This document shows, piece after piece, positions 1-12,068 of a stretch of DNA of 64,000 nt. Position numbers and translations under genes: made by a program. Numbering within the stretch: position 1 is the first letter of the stretch; each line of letters opens with the position of its first letter. The notes below the pieces were generated by a model that saw nothing but the letters and a program-made list of their open reading frames with translations, did not search any database and was not told the origin of the DNA. Origin of the DNA: Pyricularia pennisetigena (Eukaryota > Ascomycota > Sordariomycetes > Magnaporthales > Pyriculariaceae); NCBI RefSeq assembly GCF_004337985.1, contig NC_043742.1, forward strand, positions 7,502,641-7,566,640. The letters are read 5' to 3'.

Positions 1-557
1 AGCAAAGGATTTCCCCCCCAAAAAACCTCCTTCCTGTTCCTCAATGGCGTGCCAAGATGCCGGGTTCCACCCACTTGCTGATATCTTGAGATATCTACCA
101 ATTCCAGCCGGCCTCTTTGTACCCAACCTGGCGGTATCCGCAATAAACCGCGGCCTGCCTCTTTTGGAAATTCGCAAGGCAATTTTCGCCAACGCCGAGC
201 CGAACGAACAAGCTGGTGCGGAGACATCAGGGTTCGCGTAGGTGGTTTGATTCGGCAGGCAGAGCCGAAAGAATTGCAGGACAAAATGGCGGTTTGCTAT
301 TGTGCACCGCGGCAACCCTAGCTCACTGATCTACCATAAAAAGGTTCATTAGAGAGCGGCCCCCCCTCGTGCTACCATGATGGTCTTCTCTTCCCGTCTC
401 ACCTCGACATCCACAAGTCGCAGCCGTCCAGCTTCCCAGAAGCTACCTCCGAGATTGCCAAGCCAAGGATTGACGAAAGTCGCCTTGTAGTTTTGGACAA
501 ATAGTGCCCTCCCTTCATTGGTAGAGTTGACACTTTTATTTCGGACCTCACGACACG
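1..557. other. intergenic, no gene supported
   Basis: No convincing gene is seen here. A 65-codon open frame near the left edge has no recognisable features. The stretch just before 558 should hold the promoter and 5' leader of the downstream secreted-protein gene, but no clear TATA box was found. Confidence 0.5.
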
Positions 558-2657
558 ATGCGCTACTCATTTGTTCTTGCCGCTGCGACGGCCGTCTTTG
601 GCGCCGAGATGGCCAAGGATGAGGCCAGGGCTGCCGAACTGTACGACTCAGGCAAGATTCACGAGCAGCTCATGATGAAGAAGATTGTGAGTTTGTTGTT
701 TGCCGGTGGTCAGAGAAGGTTCAATAACCGGTTTGCAAGTTGGTCTAATGTCTAACATGTCAATTTCCCGCTTAAAAGTCTCAATGGCAAGCCGACGAGC
801 AGGCCGGTCTCATGGACTCGACCCAGTGGCCCCGTCTCAACTACACCAAGTGCGTCGACGGCTTCGCCCAGGCCATTCCCGACAGCCCTCTGCACAAGTT
901 CAGGTGCAAGAACATCGACCTGTACGACTTTATCAACCATGCCACTCTCGGCTCACCCAACACCGACTACCGTGGCAAGTCGGGTGCTTCGTCGTGGGGC
1001 TGGTGGGATGTTGAGACTGGCCGGGAGTTCATTGGTGAGTTTGCAAACGGTCATTTGTTCAGTAGGATAGTTGCTCCATACTAACTTTCAACAGCTACTG
1101 GCATGTACGATGGAGTGGGCTTCATCGAGGTCCTTCCCACCGGAAGGATGCGCCACGTTGGGTTTCTGTGCGTATATTCTTTCCTACCTACGTCCACATC
1201 AAGGGTGGAAAAAAATCATGACTAACAATTTTGCAGTCCCAAGTTTGCCCCAGTCGCCGACCGTGCCTACTGGACTGAGATCCGCTCGTACCAGCACTAC
1301 ATGGTCATTGGAAGCGAGCTTGAGGGCAACGGTGTACAGATCTTTGACATGAAGAAGCTCCTCACCGTTACCGATGCTGAGGCTCCCGTTCTTTTCACCA
1401 ACGCCAAGGATATCACTGGCCACTTCAATGCTACCCTTCCCCTTGGAAGCACCCACAACATTGTGATCAACGAGGAGGCCAAGTACGGCGTTGCTGTCGG
1501 CGTGCGCCCTAGGGGCCAGTACTGCAACGGTGGTCTGCACTTTTTCAGTCTGGAGGACCCCTCAAACCCGGTGGAGCTTGGCTGCGATGTAAGTTGACCT
1601 TTTGCGACTATGGTGAGCAAAACAAAACAGTTGGCTGATTTGACACACGAACAGGGCCAAGACGGATACGTGCACGATGCTCAGTGCCTTATCTATCGCG
1701 GTCCCGATGAGCGGTACCAGGGCCGTGATATCTGCTACGGCTACAACGAGGATTCACTGACGATGTAAGCCCTTCCTATTGCCTACTGTGACCAGCTTCA
1801 TCCCCGAATTGTCAGCTGACTGCTATTCCTTGCAACAGTTACGACGTTACCGATAAACGCAACTCCAAGATCATCTCTATTACCTCATACACCGGCGCCA
1901 GCTACACCCACCAGGGTTGGGTCAACGACGTCAACTGGCAAGAGTGGCTGTTTATGGATGACGAGTACGATGAGGAGGAGCTGAACGGACCCGCTTCCGA
2001 CGGATACCCCGTTACCTACATCTGGGACATCCGCGATCTTGAGAACCCCAAACAGACGGGTCTTTTCAAGGCCACCAACCGCGGTATCGACCACAACCTC
2101 TACGTCAAGAAGGATCTTATCTTCCAGAGCAATTACGGCGCCGGCATGCGTGTCTACGACATTTCGTCTGTGCCCGAGGACCCTACAGGCAACGGCGTCT
2201 GCGAGATTGCCTACTTTGACATCTACCCTGAGGACGACCACCTTGAGGGCGGTGGCATCATTGCTTTCAGCGGATCGTGGTCCTCGTACGCAATGCTGCC
2301 GTCTGGCTTTATCTTTATCAACACCATCGAGCGTGGCGGGTAAGTTTTGATGCCCTTTGTTTAATTCGCGTCGCCAAATACTAACACACTCCAAACAGCT
2401 ACCTTGTCAAGATGACCAAGCAGGAGAGTTGCAAGCCCAAGTCCTGCAACGCCGACAACTGCCTCCGTGCCATGCGTGCCGAGAGCGTCTCGGGCCGTCT
2501 GGAGGAGAGCCAGAAGTTCTGCGGCGAGTTCACCAAGACCTTCATCGCCGACGTCAGCGTCGTGCCCGAGTTTGCGCAAAAGGGCTGCACCGGAAACGTC
2601 ATCTCTAGGGTCAGCTCGGCATGCTCGTGCCTGCCTACCCCGACGCCTGCTGCATAA
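558..2657 (+). CDS. secreted choice-of-anchor-B (LVIVD repeat) family protein
   Basis: Seven exons can be joined with consensus splice sites and an open frame throughout: 558-686, 779-1034, 1095-1167, 1237-1588, 1655-1764, 1839-2339 and 2399-2657. They give 559 residues. The N-terminus (MRYSFVLAAATAVFGAEMA) is a signal peptide. The body has repeated beta-propeller-like blades with family signatures: GVQIFDMKKLL, STHNIVINEEAKYGVAVG, YDVTDKRNSKIIS, THQGWVNDVNWQEWLFMDDE and YIWDIRDLENPKQTG. These resemble the choice-of-anchor B / LVIVD family, sometimes annotated in fungi as 'regulatory P domain' proteins. The C-terminal 80 residues are cysteine-rich (CKPKSCNADNC, SACSC). The role is probably extracellular or cell-surface; no catalytic motif is seen and the substrate is unknown. 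Intron phases all agree, so the model is robust; the start is the first ATG before the signal peptide. Confidence 0.85.
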
Positions 2658-3232
2658 TTCGGCGTTGTTGAATTCGAAGGCGCCAGAAAAGCAGAAAAAA
2701 TGCCAGTTAGGGGGTGGCAGTTGGTAATGACTGTAAATGAACGTAGAAGCATCAAGAGTTACTTAATGTAGAATGCGATCCATACATAGCATTGATTGGT
2801 CTTTTTGTAGTGTATTGTCCTTGATATTGTGCACATTGTTGGTATTGATAGTGAGTTGTTGTGACGTCTTTGGCATGGGCTTGATTTTGACCATTGTGCA
2901 TACCACATACTTGAATAGGTTGATGCTCAAGTATTGTACTGCGCCGATTGCGGATCGTAAAAGCCTCATTCAGATTTCCCTCACAATGGCACTCAATTGA
3001 CCTGAAAGAAAGTGGTTGATGGGGCCATTTCTGGTTTAGTCTCCATGGTGTCTTTATACCTTTTTTGCTTGCTTTCAAGACTGTTGTTCGTTCTTTCCAA
3101 CTCAAACTTCTCAAGTTTCGAAAAAGAAAAAAAAAAAAATCGCTTCAACTGCTTTTTGTTATCACCATTCAGTCAGTCTTCTTTTCTTTTCATCCTTTCC
3201 CGATCGCACTTCCATCCCAAAATAAATTCTCA
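2658..3232. other. intergenic, AT- and pyrimidine-rich
   Basis: Contains the 3' end of the upstream gene and a pyrimidine-rich stretch at about 3160-3230 that could be the leader of the weak gene model starting at 3233. No other feature was seen. Confidence 0.4.
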
Positions 3233-3996
3233 ATGCGCTTTTTCCAGACCATCATCAAGACGGCAGTCGGCTGGCTCCGACAGCAAGTCGTTCCAGAACC
3301 TCCAATAGTCACCCAAAGCACCGCTCCGCAAATATATCCACAGATCCTCTCGGAACCCGAAAACCTCCACCAAGACCACCTCTGTGCACGTCTCCAGCTC
3401 TGGCTCCGGGTCGTCGAGGTAGACCTCAGACATGTCCGATCCTGGGACCCAGATCACCCTGTAAACATGGCGCTCACGACGCTCTGGGGACGTCATATGC
3501 CGCTAGAGACTCTTCAGAAGGCGCTCATTGTTGAGAGATTCTTTGCCGGGATCGGCGAAAATGCCAAGTGGAGACTATATCTTGCAATGTCTCGTGTCGG
3601 CCTCCAGGCTTATGTACGTCATTCCAGGTCATCCGCGTGCATTTTTGTATCAAGTCAAGGCTGACACTCGTTCTGAAGAAGGAAAAGAGACGCCGCCGAC
3701 GCCTGGAGAGAAGGAAGATGATGGAGTCCACAGCAAACCCGTCGAGACTGCCACCGACAAGGTTCCTCAAACGCTGGCCCAAAGTTCCTTCGCCCTCCGT
3801 CTTGTCCGGTGCGCCGCCGGTCCCTCGAGCGGTCGCATAGAATGCGCCCTTCGTGGTGACTATCGAGCCTCCGACCGTTACCCCAACGCTTGAAAGCCAG
3901 AAATCTACACCAATGACGTCTCGTCAACGATATCATCAGCGTGTTGCTGCCCGAAGGGAGCGAAAATCTACAAGACTTCGATACGAGATGATCTAA
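3233..3996 (+). CDS. hypothetical protein, tentative two-exon model
   Basis: Exon 1 at 3233-3613 encodes 127 residues, beginning MRFFQTIIKTAVGWLRQQ and ending SRVGLQAY. It is followed by a consensus donor, gtacgt. A second open stretch at 3841-3996 is in phase if an intron of 227 nt (3614-3840) ends at tcgcatag. It adds 51 residues with a basic tail rich in Arg (RQRYHQRVAARRERKSTRLR). The total is 178 residues. The first exon has codon-like composition and a pyrimidine-rich leader. The long intron and weak acceptor make the model uncertain; the gene may instead end at the TGA at 3662, or be decayed. No family is recognised. Confidence 0.35.
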
Positions 3997-4595
3997 GCCA
4001 TCCACCTAAGTGATGTAGGGATTGATATGTAACCATGTTACGGAACTGGATGGATATGACGTTGCAGAGCAATTCACATGATCTATAAGTCGCATCCCGC
4101 CCTATCAGCGTACATGGAAAGTCGGAGGTTGACCAAAATCAACAAGAATAACCATCTTAACATCGGAAAAATGGATGGCAGTGGTGTGGCACAGCAACCG
4201 CATTCCTATCCGGCCGGTCCGATCAACTGCTAATCTTCCCAGAATTGATCCCACAATGAACGTAACGGCCGCCATGACTATTGCCACAAATCAACGGATG
4301 ATAGACAATGATTTCCCCTTTTTGATAAACCAGGAACAAGAACAAAACGAAAGTCATCGTAACCGGCTGCACCGGACTGGTCGGCGGGCTTTGCTGTGCG
4401 AGTGATTACCAACCTCCTCATCACGCACGGGCTCGCCATCGCCCGCAAGGCTCTACCAACCGATATGACCTACAACCGCAAGATTACGGCGAGCTGAGCT
4501 TTTGCAAAAGCCGGCTGATGCAGAAGCCTGTTTGCGACATGTTTGTTTCCTATCAATGTCTCGTCATGCTCAAAAAAAAAAAGAGAAAGACTGAC
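3997..4595. other. intergenic, possible decayed coding sequence near 4380-4495
   Basis: Nothing is well supported. A short open stretch ending near 4496 reads like coding sequence (RVITNLLITHGLAIARKALP) but cannot be joined to a start or to a known family. Confidence 0.3.
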
Positions 4596-4599
4596 ATCA

Positions 4600-5117
4600 C
4601 TCCAAACTAAACTCTAAGGGGAATGAAGGAGCGGTACGCCAGTTTGCGGCGTTGCCGAACATTGGCGCAAAGCCAGTGTGGATTGCGCCCTCGCTGCTGC
4701 AAAGGAGTCTGTTGACGAGAAGCTTCTTGGCAATCGGAACAGATTTCGATACGTCTTTTGTAAGTAAAATATGCAGAGTGTGATCAAAACAAATTGTTAC
4801 CATTTTTGGGCCAAACTTAACGCATCAAGACTCCTTCCGTGCTGGCCCTGGAAAACACTGCTGATCTGAATCTGAAATTAGGAAGTTGTAGAGAAAGGGC
4901 TGGTAGGACACCAGCAAGAGTTTGAGACTTGGTGTGCGCCCCTGGGATATATCTTTCACCCGATGCAAACATCCTTCTTCGCAACGCAACTGCATTGCCT
5001 AATGGGATCGAGAATCTGAAGCTCGCCACTGCAGTGTTCAAGATTGCGTTGGACGGACACCAGAAGCAGATCGTTGGGATGGGAGAGCTCCTCAGTCTTG
5101 CAGAGCGCAGATCCTAG
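4600..5117 (+). pseudogene. unrecognised gene relic with a consensus intron donor
   Basis: The segment 4620-4759 reads without stops as AVRQFAALPNIGAKPVWIAP followed by SLLQRSLLTRSFLAIGTDFD. It runs into a perfect fungal donor, gtaagt, at 4760. Possible acceptors follow near 4828. A further open stretch at 4929-5117 (LSPDANILLRNATALPNGIE...) also looks protein-like, but the pieces cannot be joined cleanly. Either a small multi-exon gene with unrecognised splice sites or a decayed gene is possible. No family is recognised. Confidence 0.25.
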
Positions 5118-5223
5118 CCACCGATCGATAATTTCAACTGCAAAAGTTCAGCCGACTGTAAACAGATAGAGGGACTGCCTCAGTGCCTCTATATTTGCGT
5201 TTGTTTCTTGTTATGCATCTACT

Positions 5224-7655
5224 TTACGTGCGCGGATCCCAGTTTGCGTCGACATGATCGAGCAAGTTGAGCTCCTTCAAAGGCCCTCCAAAAATTTTCT
5301 CCAAACTAACCATCTTGAAACTCGCCTCAGCACTAGTACCTCCCTCAGGCAGCTCATTGGCATCATCGTGCACAACAACTAATCCATGAGGGAAGTTGGG
5401 TCCCAACCCAGCTCCCACCGCGGCGATCCCGTCAGTGTTGGAAACGGCATCGATCTTCCCGTCTGCTGATGCTACGATGGCAAAAGTAGCAACGTATTCG
5501 TGCGGCTCAGCCCGTCGGTAGACGGCATACGAGCTGACGCCCTGATTCGACACCAAAATGTACCCCTCTTCGGGAGTTTTGCCCTCAACCAGCGTCACAC
5601 CCTCCACCTCGGCGTTGATTTTGCCATCACCGACGACAGCAATTTCCAGTCCCTCAGTGCCATCGTCAGGCTCGGCGCCGTACCGCCACAGAGCGCGCGG
5701 CTCCTCGCCCAGGAAGAGCCAGCTGTTACGGTCGTCGACAACGCAGCCCTCGACCTGTCCGCCTGAGCCGCCGGTGAAGTCGCGCACCAGCGTCGTCTGC
5801 AGTGTGCCGGATTCGGTGGAAGTAAGTTCATACTGTAGGTACCGTGCCTTTTTGGAGTTGACAAACAGATACTGCCGGTTGGATTTGGGAGACCGATAGA
5901 CGCAGGACCCGTACACCTTGTAGCCCTTGGGGAGTGGTTGGATGCCACCTGGGATGGTGGTGATGGTGCCGTTGCGGGTTATCTCGAAGAGGCTGGCGAG
6001 TGTTAGAATTGGTTATTTCAGGCGGTGAAGGGACGCATTCTTATAAACAGCACTCACCACAACGTGTCATCACTTCGACACCCGGCAAAAGCCAAATCGA
6101 CAACCCTGTCGCCAGCTTGAAACCCATAGATAACATCGACATTATTTGGCTGCCCAGCTGCGAACTGCTGCACGATTTTGCCCTCGAGGTCGAACACGTT
6201 CAGCCCAGCACCTTTCTCAGACTTGACAGTGGTGATGACGCGCGACAAATCTTTGCTAACTGGCGAGATCCAGACCGCAGGATCGTCTCCGTCGCCACCA
6301 GCCGCGTCCGTCTCGCGGTCGGCCTCAACCAGCACGAACGAGCAGTGCAGACCGCCCCAGCCAGCGTCACACGCACACCGGTTCGGGCCAACGCACGACC
6401 CGTGTCCGGAGCAGTCAGCCTCGCAGCGCGGGGTGGAGCAGGTCGGACCCGAGAAGCCGAGCAGGCAGGACGTGCAGGTTTTGGGGCAGCCAACTGTCGG
6501 ACAGAAGCCGTTGTTGGAACAGCGGGCACAAGTGCGCGGGCCAAAGGGTTCGCTACGCGGGGTGTAGGCCGTGTTGGATGGGATCGACAGCGCGTCCAGA
6601 ATGGATTGCAGCGATGCGGTGCCGAAACCTTCAGTGGAGTCGGCTTCGATAGCAAAGGTGACAGCGCCGGATGGGTGGGTGGTGGTCGGCGCTTGATATA
6701 TGCTTAGGCCTTGGATTTCAATGTCGTCTAGGCCCGCCAGCTGGACTGTACCGAGGTGGGTCCAGTTGCCTCCGTACACGGCCAGTTGGGACTCCTGTGC
6801 CACGAAGACGTATTCTTTGTCGGCTGAGGAGTAGAGAGCAATGCCGGTGGCGTCCTTGACACCCTCGACCTTTTCAAGCGTGGGCTGGCCGGATATATCG
6901 CCAACGTCCATGACGTAAACATCCTGGTCAACGTCCTCGGTCAGGTAGAGTTTTGCATCGCGATACGAGACGGCGCAGCCCACAAAGACGACGGGGGCAG
7001 GCAGAGCGCGGACCTCGAGAACTTCGAAGTTCCCGTCGTCCACCGGGCGGACCAGGTATTGAAACGCGCGACCGCCCTTGCCAAAAAGGAAGAAGTAACT
7101 GCCCCACGAGCAAACAGCGTTCCAATCGCCTAGGGCGACGAGCGGTTCGGCAACCGGGACTGGCGCTAAGTCCGGTAGTGAGTACAGACGGATAACAGAG
7201 TCGGTTGTCGCTATTGTGACGAGGATGTCATCTTCGGCTCCACTAATATTGTATAATGGGGCGACTAGCTTCGTCCTGCCGGTGACGACATGGCCAGTTT
7301 GGCTCAACGTCGGGGCGCCGTCGAGATTAAAGACGCGGAACCCACCCGTGGTGGTCCCGGCGTCGTTAGCAAGCAATAATGGCGCAGCCCCGGATTTCGG
7401 ATAGTAGGCGGCGGTCCAATCCGAGTTGATGGTGCCGGGGGTCAGGGCTGTAACGTTGAGCTCGAGCTCGACCGGGGCGGCAGTGGCGATGTGCGACGCA
7501 CCGCCCAGCAGGACGGCCACGAGAAGAACGCCGAGGGAAGAAGCGACCATGATGGCGGCAATTTTGCTTCTGCTTCTATCGCTGCTGCTGTTTCCTGCGT
7601 TACTGGAGGTCGGCAACGCAGCAGCAGCACGACCATTTATGCGGTCGTTCCGCAT
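5224..7655 (-). CDS. extracellular beta-propeller phytase-like protein with EGF-like segment
   Basis: Exon 1 is 7655-6058 and exon 2 is 5992-5224 (minus strand). The 65-nt intron starts gtgagt and ends gccag, and the frame is kept across it, giving 788 residues. Residues about 32-60 form a hydrophobic signal or anchor segment; Met36 could be an alternative start giving a typical signal peptide. Residues 62-360 form an N-terminal phytase-like propeller (LLLANDAGTTTGGFRVFNLDG, GRTKLVAP). Residues 376-438 are cysteine-rich and EGF-like (CSGHGSCVGPNRCACDAGW). Residues 450-788 are the canonical half: DPAVWISP at 458-465, GQPNNVDV at 501-508, then GQVEGCVVDD, LFLGEEPRALW, AEVEGVT and NTDGIAA. The family hydrolyses inositol hexakisphosphate in a Ca-dependent way outside the cell, supplying phosphate. 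It is long for the family because it has two propeller halves. Confidence 0.85.
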
Positions 7656-10600
7656 GCCCTGAGGGGATACTCAAGGCCGGGTATAGGCGACGGAGTGCGG
7701 GGGATAGCTACTACGGATGCGGTCCCGCGACAGGGCCGGAAGCCTGGTCGCGTGCCCATGTTCCGCAGACACGGAATTCCATTGGATGTCGAGGTGACAT
7801 CTACGGTGAATTGTTCTAGGGGTGCATGAGGGGCAGGAAATTTTACAAGGGGGTCGGGAGGGATGAAAGACGGCACGAAAAGGGGAAACAAGGCAAGGCG
7901 TGCCGCGATGGGGAGGTTTTATTGGCGCCAGGGGAAGAATGGTAGGCTGCAGGGTTAGGGCCTAGACTTTCTTTCTGCGAGGTAGCAGCCGAATGCTTGG
8001 CTTGGTCGCGGTGGGAGAATGAGGAAGGAGATGAGAACTTTGATCAGATCAACATCTGAATGGAGGATAAACTCGATGAGGGGTGAGGAGTATTTCGGAG
8101 ATTACAGGCTGGAAGAATGATCTGCGTACATTGGCAGTTTGTCGCTCAGGTTGGCAGACAGACAAACGACAGCAGGCTGACATGGACTGAGGTGCAGGGT
8201 AGGGTGAGTAATCCATAAAAGGTGCTCGCGAGATGTTACCCTGCCTGACCTGCAGACCACCAATCCTGCATTTGACCAATAAAAAAGAGCATCCCAAAAG
8301 GCCCCGATGTATACTTCAATCCAGCTCCTACCCGCAAACAACATCAAGAGGCGCATCAACTCATTTTACTCGCATGGGTTCATCGTGGGCTTTTGTACAA
8401 CATACCTACAGACTTCAGATCAAGCCCCCGGTTCCAGTTGCAAGCTCGGATGAGAATCAACACGAGAGCTGCTGGTAGAAAGTCTCGTGCTTCCTTGCAG
8501 CTGTCATCACAATGAGCCGGGTCATAACAGTTGGGCGGCTGGCGCAGTGAGACTGAGTTGTTCGTATCGCGAGGATGGGTTATTTTTATCGTCTGTTTTT
8601 TNNTCTGTTACAAAAATCTAAAAGGGGGGGTTTAGATGGGCTGAAAATTCCAGACTCCTTTTTTTTCTTAATTTGAGCCAGCCGCAAGAACAACAAAAAA
8701 GAAAATTGCGAGGCGGAAAGCTGTTCTTCCATAACGGTCTCTTGAGGGCGGCGTGGCGAAATGCTGGGGGAGGCATCCAATCATGAACCTGATGTGGCTG
8801 CCCATTTTTGGACATGAATTGTCCAAATCCGTCCATTGTCAGACCAAAGCCCATGTTCAGATGGCAAGTCGTCACAGGAACATTGCACCGGGTGAAAAGC
8901 CTCTCACTTGATCCCAACCCCATTTTTTTTGGCAGGCAGGAAAAAGTATCACCAGACCGTATGAGGGGGTGTGATGGGACTGCACTGTCTTCGTGTTCAG
9001 AGGTGGCCCGTCCGTTCAGCACGGTGCTATTTCTGGGATTTTTTCTTGTTTCCTGCAGCTGCAATGTACCAAAAAAAAAAAAAAAAACCTCCAAGCTCTG
9101 CTGTGCGTAGTCGTAAAAATCTTTTGTTCGGCAATTGAGACAACGACAGTAGAAAGAAAGAAAGAAAAGACATGCAGATGGGTTTTCAGCTGCAGCATAC
9201 CCTACCTGCATCCTGCAAAAGTCCGCGAGGCGAATTGACAATATTGAAGACGCTGTGGTTTTGCATGTGGAGTGCCAATGTTAACAAAGTGCGGCTGAGA
9301 AGTTCCAAAAAAATCGCCACTGGAAGATTTTTAAATGAGGAGGACTGTATTAAAAGAAAAAAAAAAAGAGTCCCATGCTCAGTACCCAAAAATAACAGTG
9401 ACAAAATAAAAAGCAAAAAAGACCAAAGTCGTTGCCTGGAAGGGCTGAGCTACCCCCCGAAAGCGCACAGGAACGAGGTCGGGGGAGATTGGCCAGAGAA
9501 AAGAAAACCGCGTGGTTCTTACGTATCCGTGCCCCATTGACTCTGGCAGGTCAGGGCAAAAAAAAAAAAGTACCGTTTGTTAGCTCGGGCAAGAGAACGA
9601 CTCTCAAACGGGGCTGTAGATCGACTACTAGTGCAGGCCGCGTCGAACAAGCAACAAGGAGTGCATGGACAAATTGTCAAAATCGACCTGCTCGAAAGAT
9701 TTGTGACGTACGACTTCTGACCGGACAGAAATCTGACCCGGAGGGGAAAGAATGCTAGATCAAAGCGGCGGCCGAAACAATTGAGTTTGTGTTTTTTTGG
9801 GGTGTGTCTCTGTGCGGTAGACTGCAAACGGGCAAACTTGTCAAGAAACTTAGCGCCATGTAGTTTTACGCTTATATCTCACTTCCCCCGATGGGAAGCT
9901 TGGCTTGTCAGGGACTTTCTTGGCCATAACGGGAGACAAGGCGTCGTGACAAGACTTTCCAAGACTTCTTTTTTGTTAGAGGGGTTCAAAAAAGAAAGAA
10001 GAAAAAAATAAGCAAATTCGGCCTTGGCATCTATCTGAATATGATTGCTGAGTAGAGATGAATGGATGGATAATTCTTGGCTATTGAACTCAAAGACGGA
10101 GATAAGAAACAGAATAAGATAAACTTAACAACCCACGCGGACAAAGACCAAATCTTGACAATCCATCAATACTTGCTTCCTAACATGCATCCGCTAGCGA
10201 GAAAAAGGTGCATTGGGGTTGTTTGTGTCCCCACGGTGGACGCAGGGTGCCCCCCTGAAAGATTGGCTGCGCTTGTGGCGGTTCGGCAGCTATTGCTGCT
10301 GTGCTGTATGACCAATGCCTTTTTACCTGGCTTGCTGGACCTAGTTTGCAAGGGTTCCCTGTTGCTCTTTGCCAGGCACACCGTTCCCCGAGACGATCTC
10401 CCGCTGTACCCTTTCCCTCCTGTTTCGCCTGTTTTCACCATTCCAAGTTTTTGTATGTAGACTAGACTGCACATAGATGGTACGAAATACGCAAAGTCAC
10501 TCCAAAAAGTTCCGGTTCCTGGTCCGTCCAATTAATCCCGGTGACATCACCTGTCGTACCGAGAAGGGACGCACAAAAAAAAAAAAAAAAACGGATTGCA

Positions 10601-12068
10601 ACCGACGGATACCAGGGGTCCAACCTGAACACGAGTCGGTAACGATATAAAGTTAAATCACGATGTGATAATGATCAAGATGCGCGATTGGCAGTTGCTT
10701 TTGAGGTTCTGCTGACCTTCTACGCTCCCCAAAGGGTCCTGCGGCACAGTCAGGACCCAGATTAGCAAAAGAGTTCCAGACTGGTTCTCTGCATGATAAT
10801 ATCAATAGAAGCATGCGTCCTCCTTTGCAGGACCCTCTTTGATGACTGACTGTTGAGTATTGAATCCTTGGGAGATTACGCAGGCCGACAACACCACTTT
10901 TTCATAGTCGACAGTGCCTGGGAGTGAGCCAGCTGGCTAATTACTGCCCCAACCTAGGTTCTCGGATAGTGACATGGTTATCAGAGAGCAAGGTTTTGTT
11001 CGCCGAACATTTTCACGGCTGCTATACGAACCACGCGTGTCACATAGATGCCGATAACCATGCGCACAAGTCATTCCTCAAATAACAAAAAGTCAATTCA
11101 AACTTGTTTCCTAGCGCGCGCCGAAAACAGTCAACCACCACAACGACCCAACCCCACCCTGTTCACGACCCTGTGTTGCATGTTCACTACCTTGCGCACC
11201 GGCGCGCACCGCGACATGTCCTGCCTGTCGGGTACCTGAAGCTAGTCATTGAAGCAAGAGCCTCCATTAGCCCCAGTGGGCGTGGGGGGGAAGAGTTCGA
11301 ATGGGGAAAGTGGTACGGGTTGCCAATCCCGACGTTCCTATTGGGGGGCGGGGGGAAGTGTGACGGGGGAGGAGGAGAGGCATGGCAAGCAAGCATGGCT
11401 GGTTTGTTGATGGAGGTTTCTGTTTCGTGCTCGGACTTTTCGATATTGGGGCCCGTTCTATCGGATTTTGCGACCTTCTTGGCATCAAAAAGAAGAAAAA
11501 AGAGGGACACGAGCACACACACACACACACTCAACTCGAAGCCAGCTGTGCCCACCCTTGTCTGGTCCGTGCAGTGCAGAATACCACTGCCAAGCGTATA
11601 CTTTTTTTTTTCTTCCTGCGCGACTGTCGTTACCGTTTTTGGCTTTTTTTTGCTTAATTCTCTTTTTTTTTCAGTTTCTACTATTTTTTTCACTTTGCGT
11701 CTTTTTCTTTTTGTCTAATGCTCCAGGGGGCAGGGACCTTCCGGCCGCGCTACTCGCGAACCGAGCCATGAGTAAGTAATATCAGGAGGCTAAGCCTTGG
11801 GGGAAACCAACGTGGCGTGGAAGGATATAATGGCCTCGATGTCTCACCTCCATGTCCCTTTTCTGCCTGCTCTACCATCAGCGCCTACCTTCAGTCGCCT
11901 GTTCCTATTCCTCTTAGACTCTTTGAGTCTGCCGGTCGCTACCTACTCCAGAACCTCATAGGAGTCTTTTAAACTTTCACAACTTACTTTTTATATAATT
12001 TTTTTTTTCTCTTCGTTTTTGTATATACAACATCTTCGCTTGACAATAACCTTAACTCAACTGCGAAC
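7656..12068. other. 4.4-kb intergenic region with homopolymer runs and two ambiguous bases
   Basis: No gene is supported. Many A and T runs occur, for example around 9069-9086 and 10574-10590, with a short (ac)n run near 11514-11529. Two undetermined bases (n) sit in a T run at 8602-8603, probably a homopolymer sequencing ambiguity. The last 400 bases, with T/C-rich stretches and a tatata motif about 75 bases before the ATG at 12069, look like the promoter and leader of the peroxidase gene. Open frames of up to about 200 codons here are low-complexity and unlike the neighbouring genes. Confidence 0.5.

Noticed and set aside
44..241. 65-codon open frame at the left edge
   Set aside because: No signal peptide, domain or splice context; not distinguishable from chance.
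8618..9241. 207-codon minus-strand open frame in the 7.7-12.0 kb intergenic region
   Set aside because: It consists largely of translated homopolymer runs (poly-Phe and similar), has no domain wording, and runs towards the ambiguous bases; likely chance.
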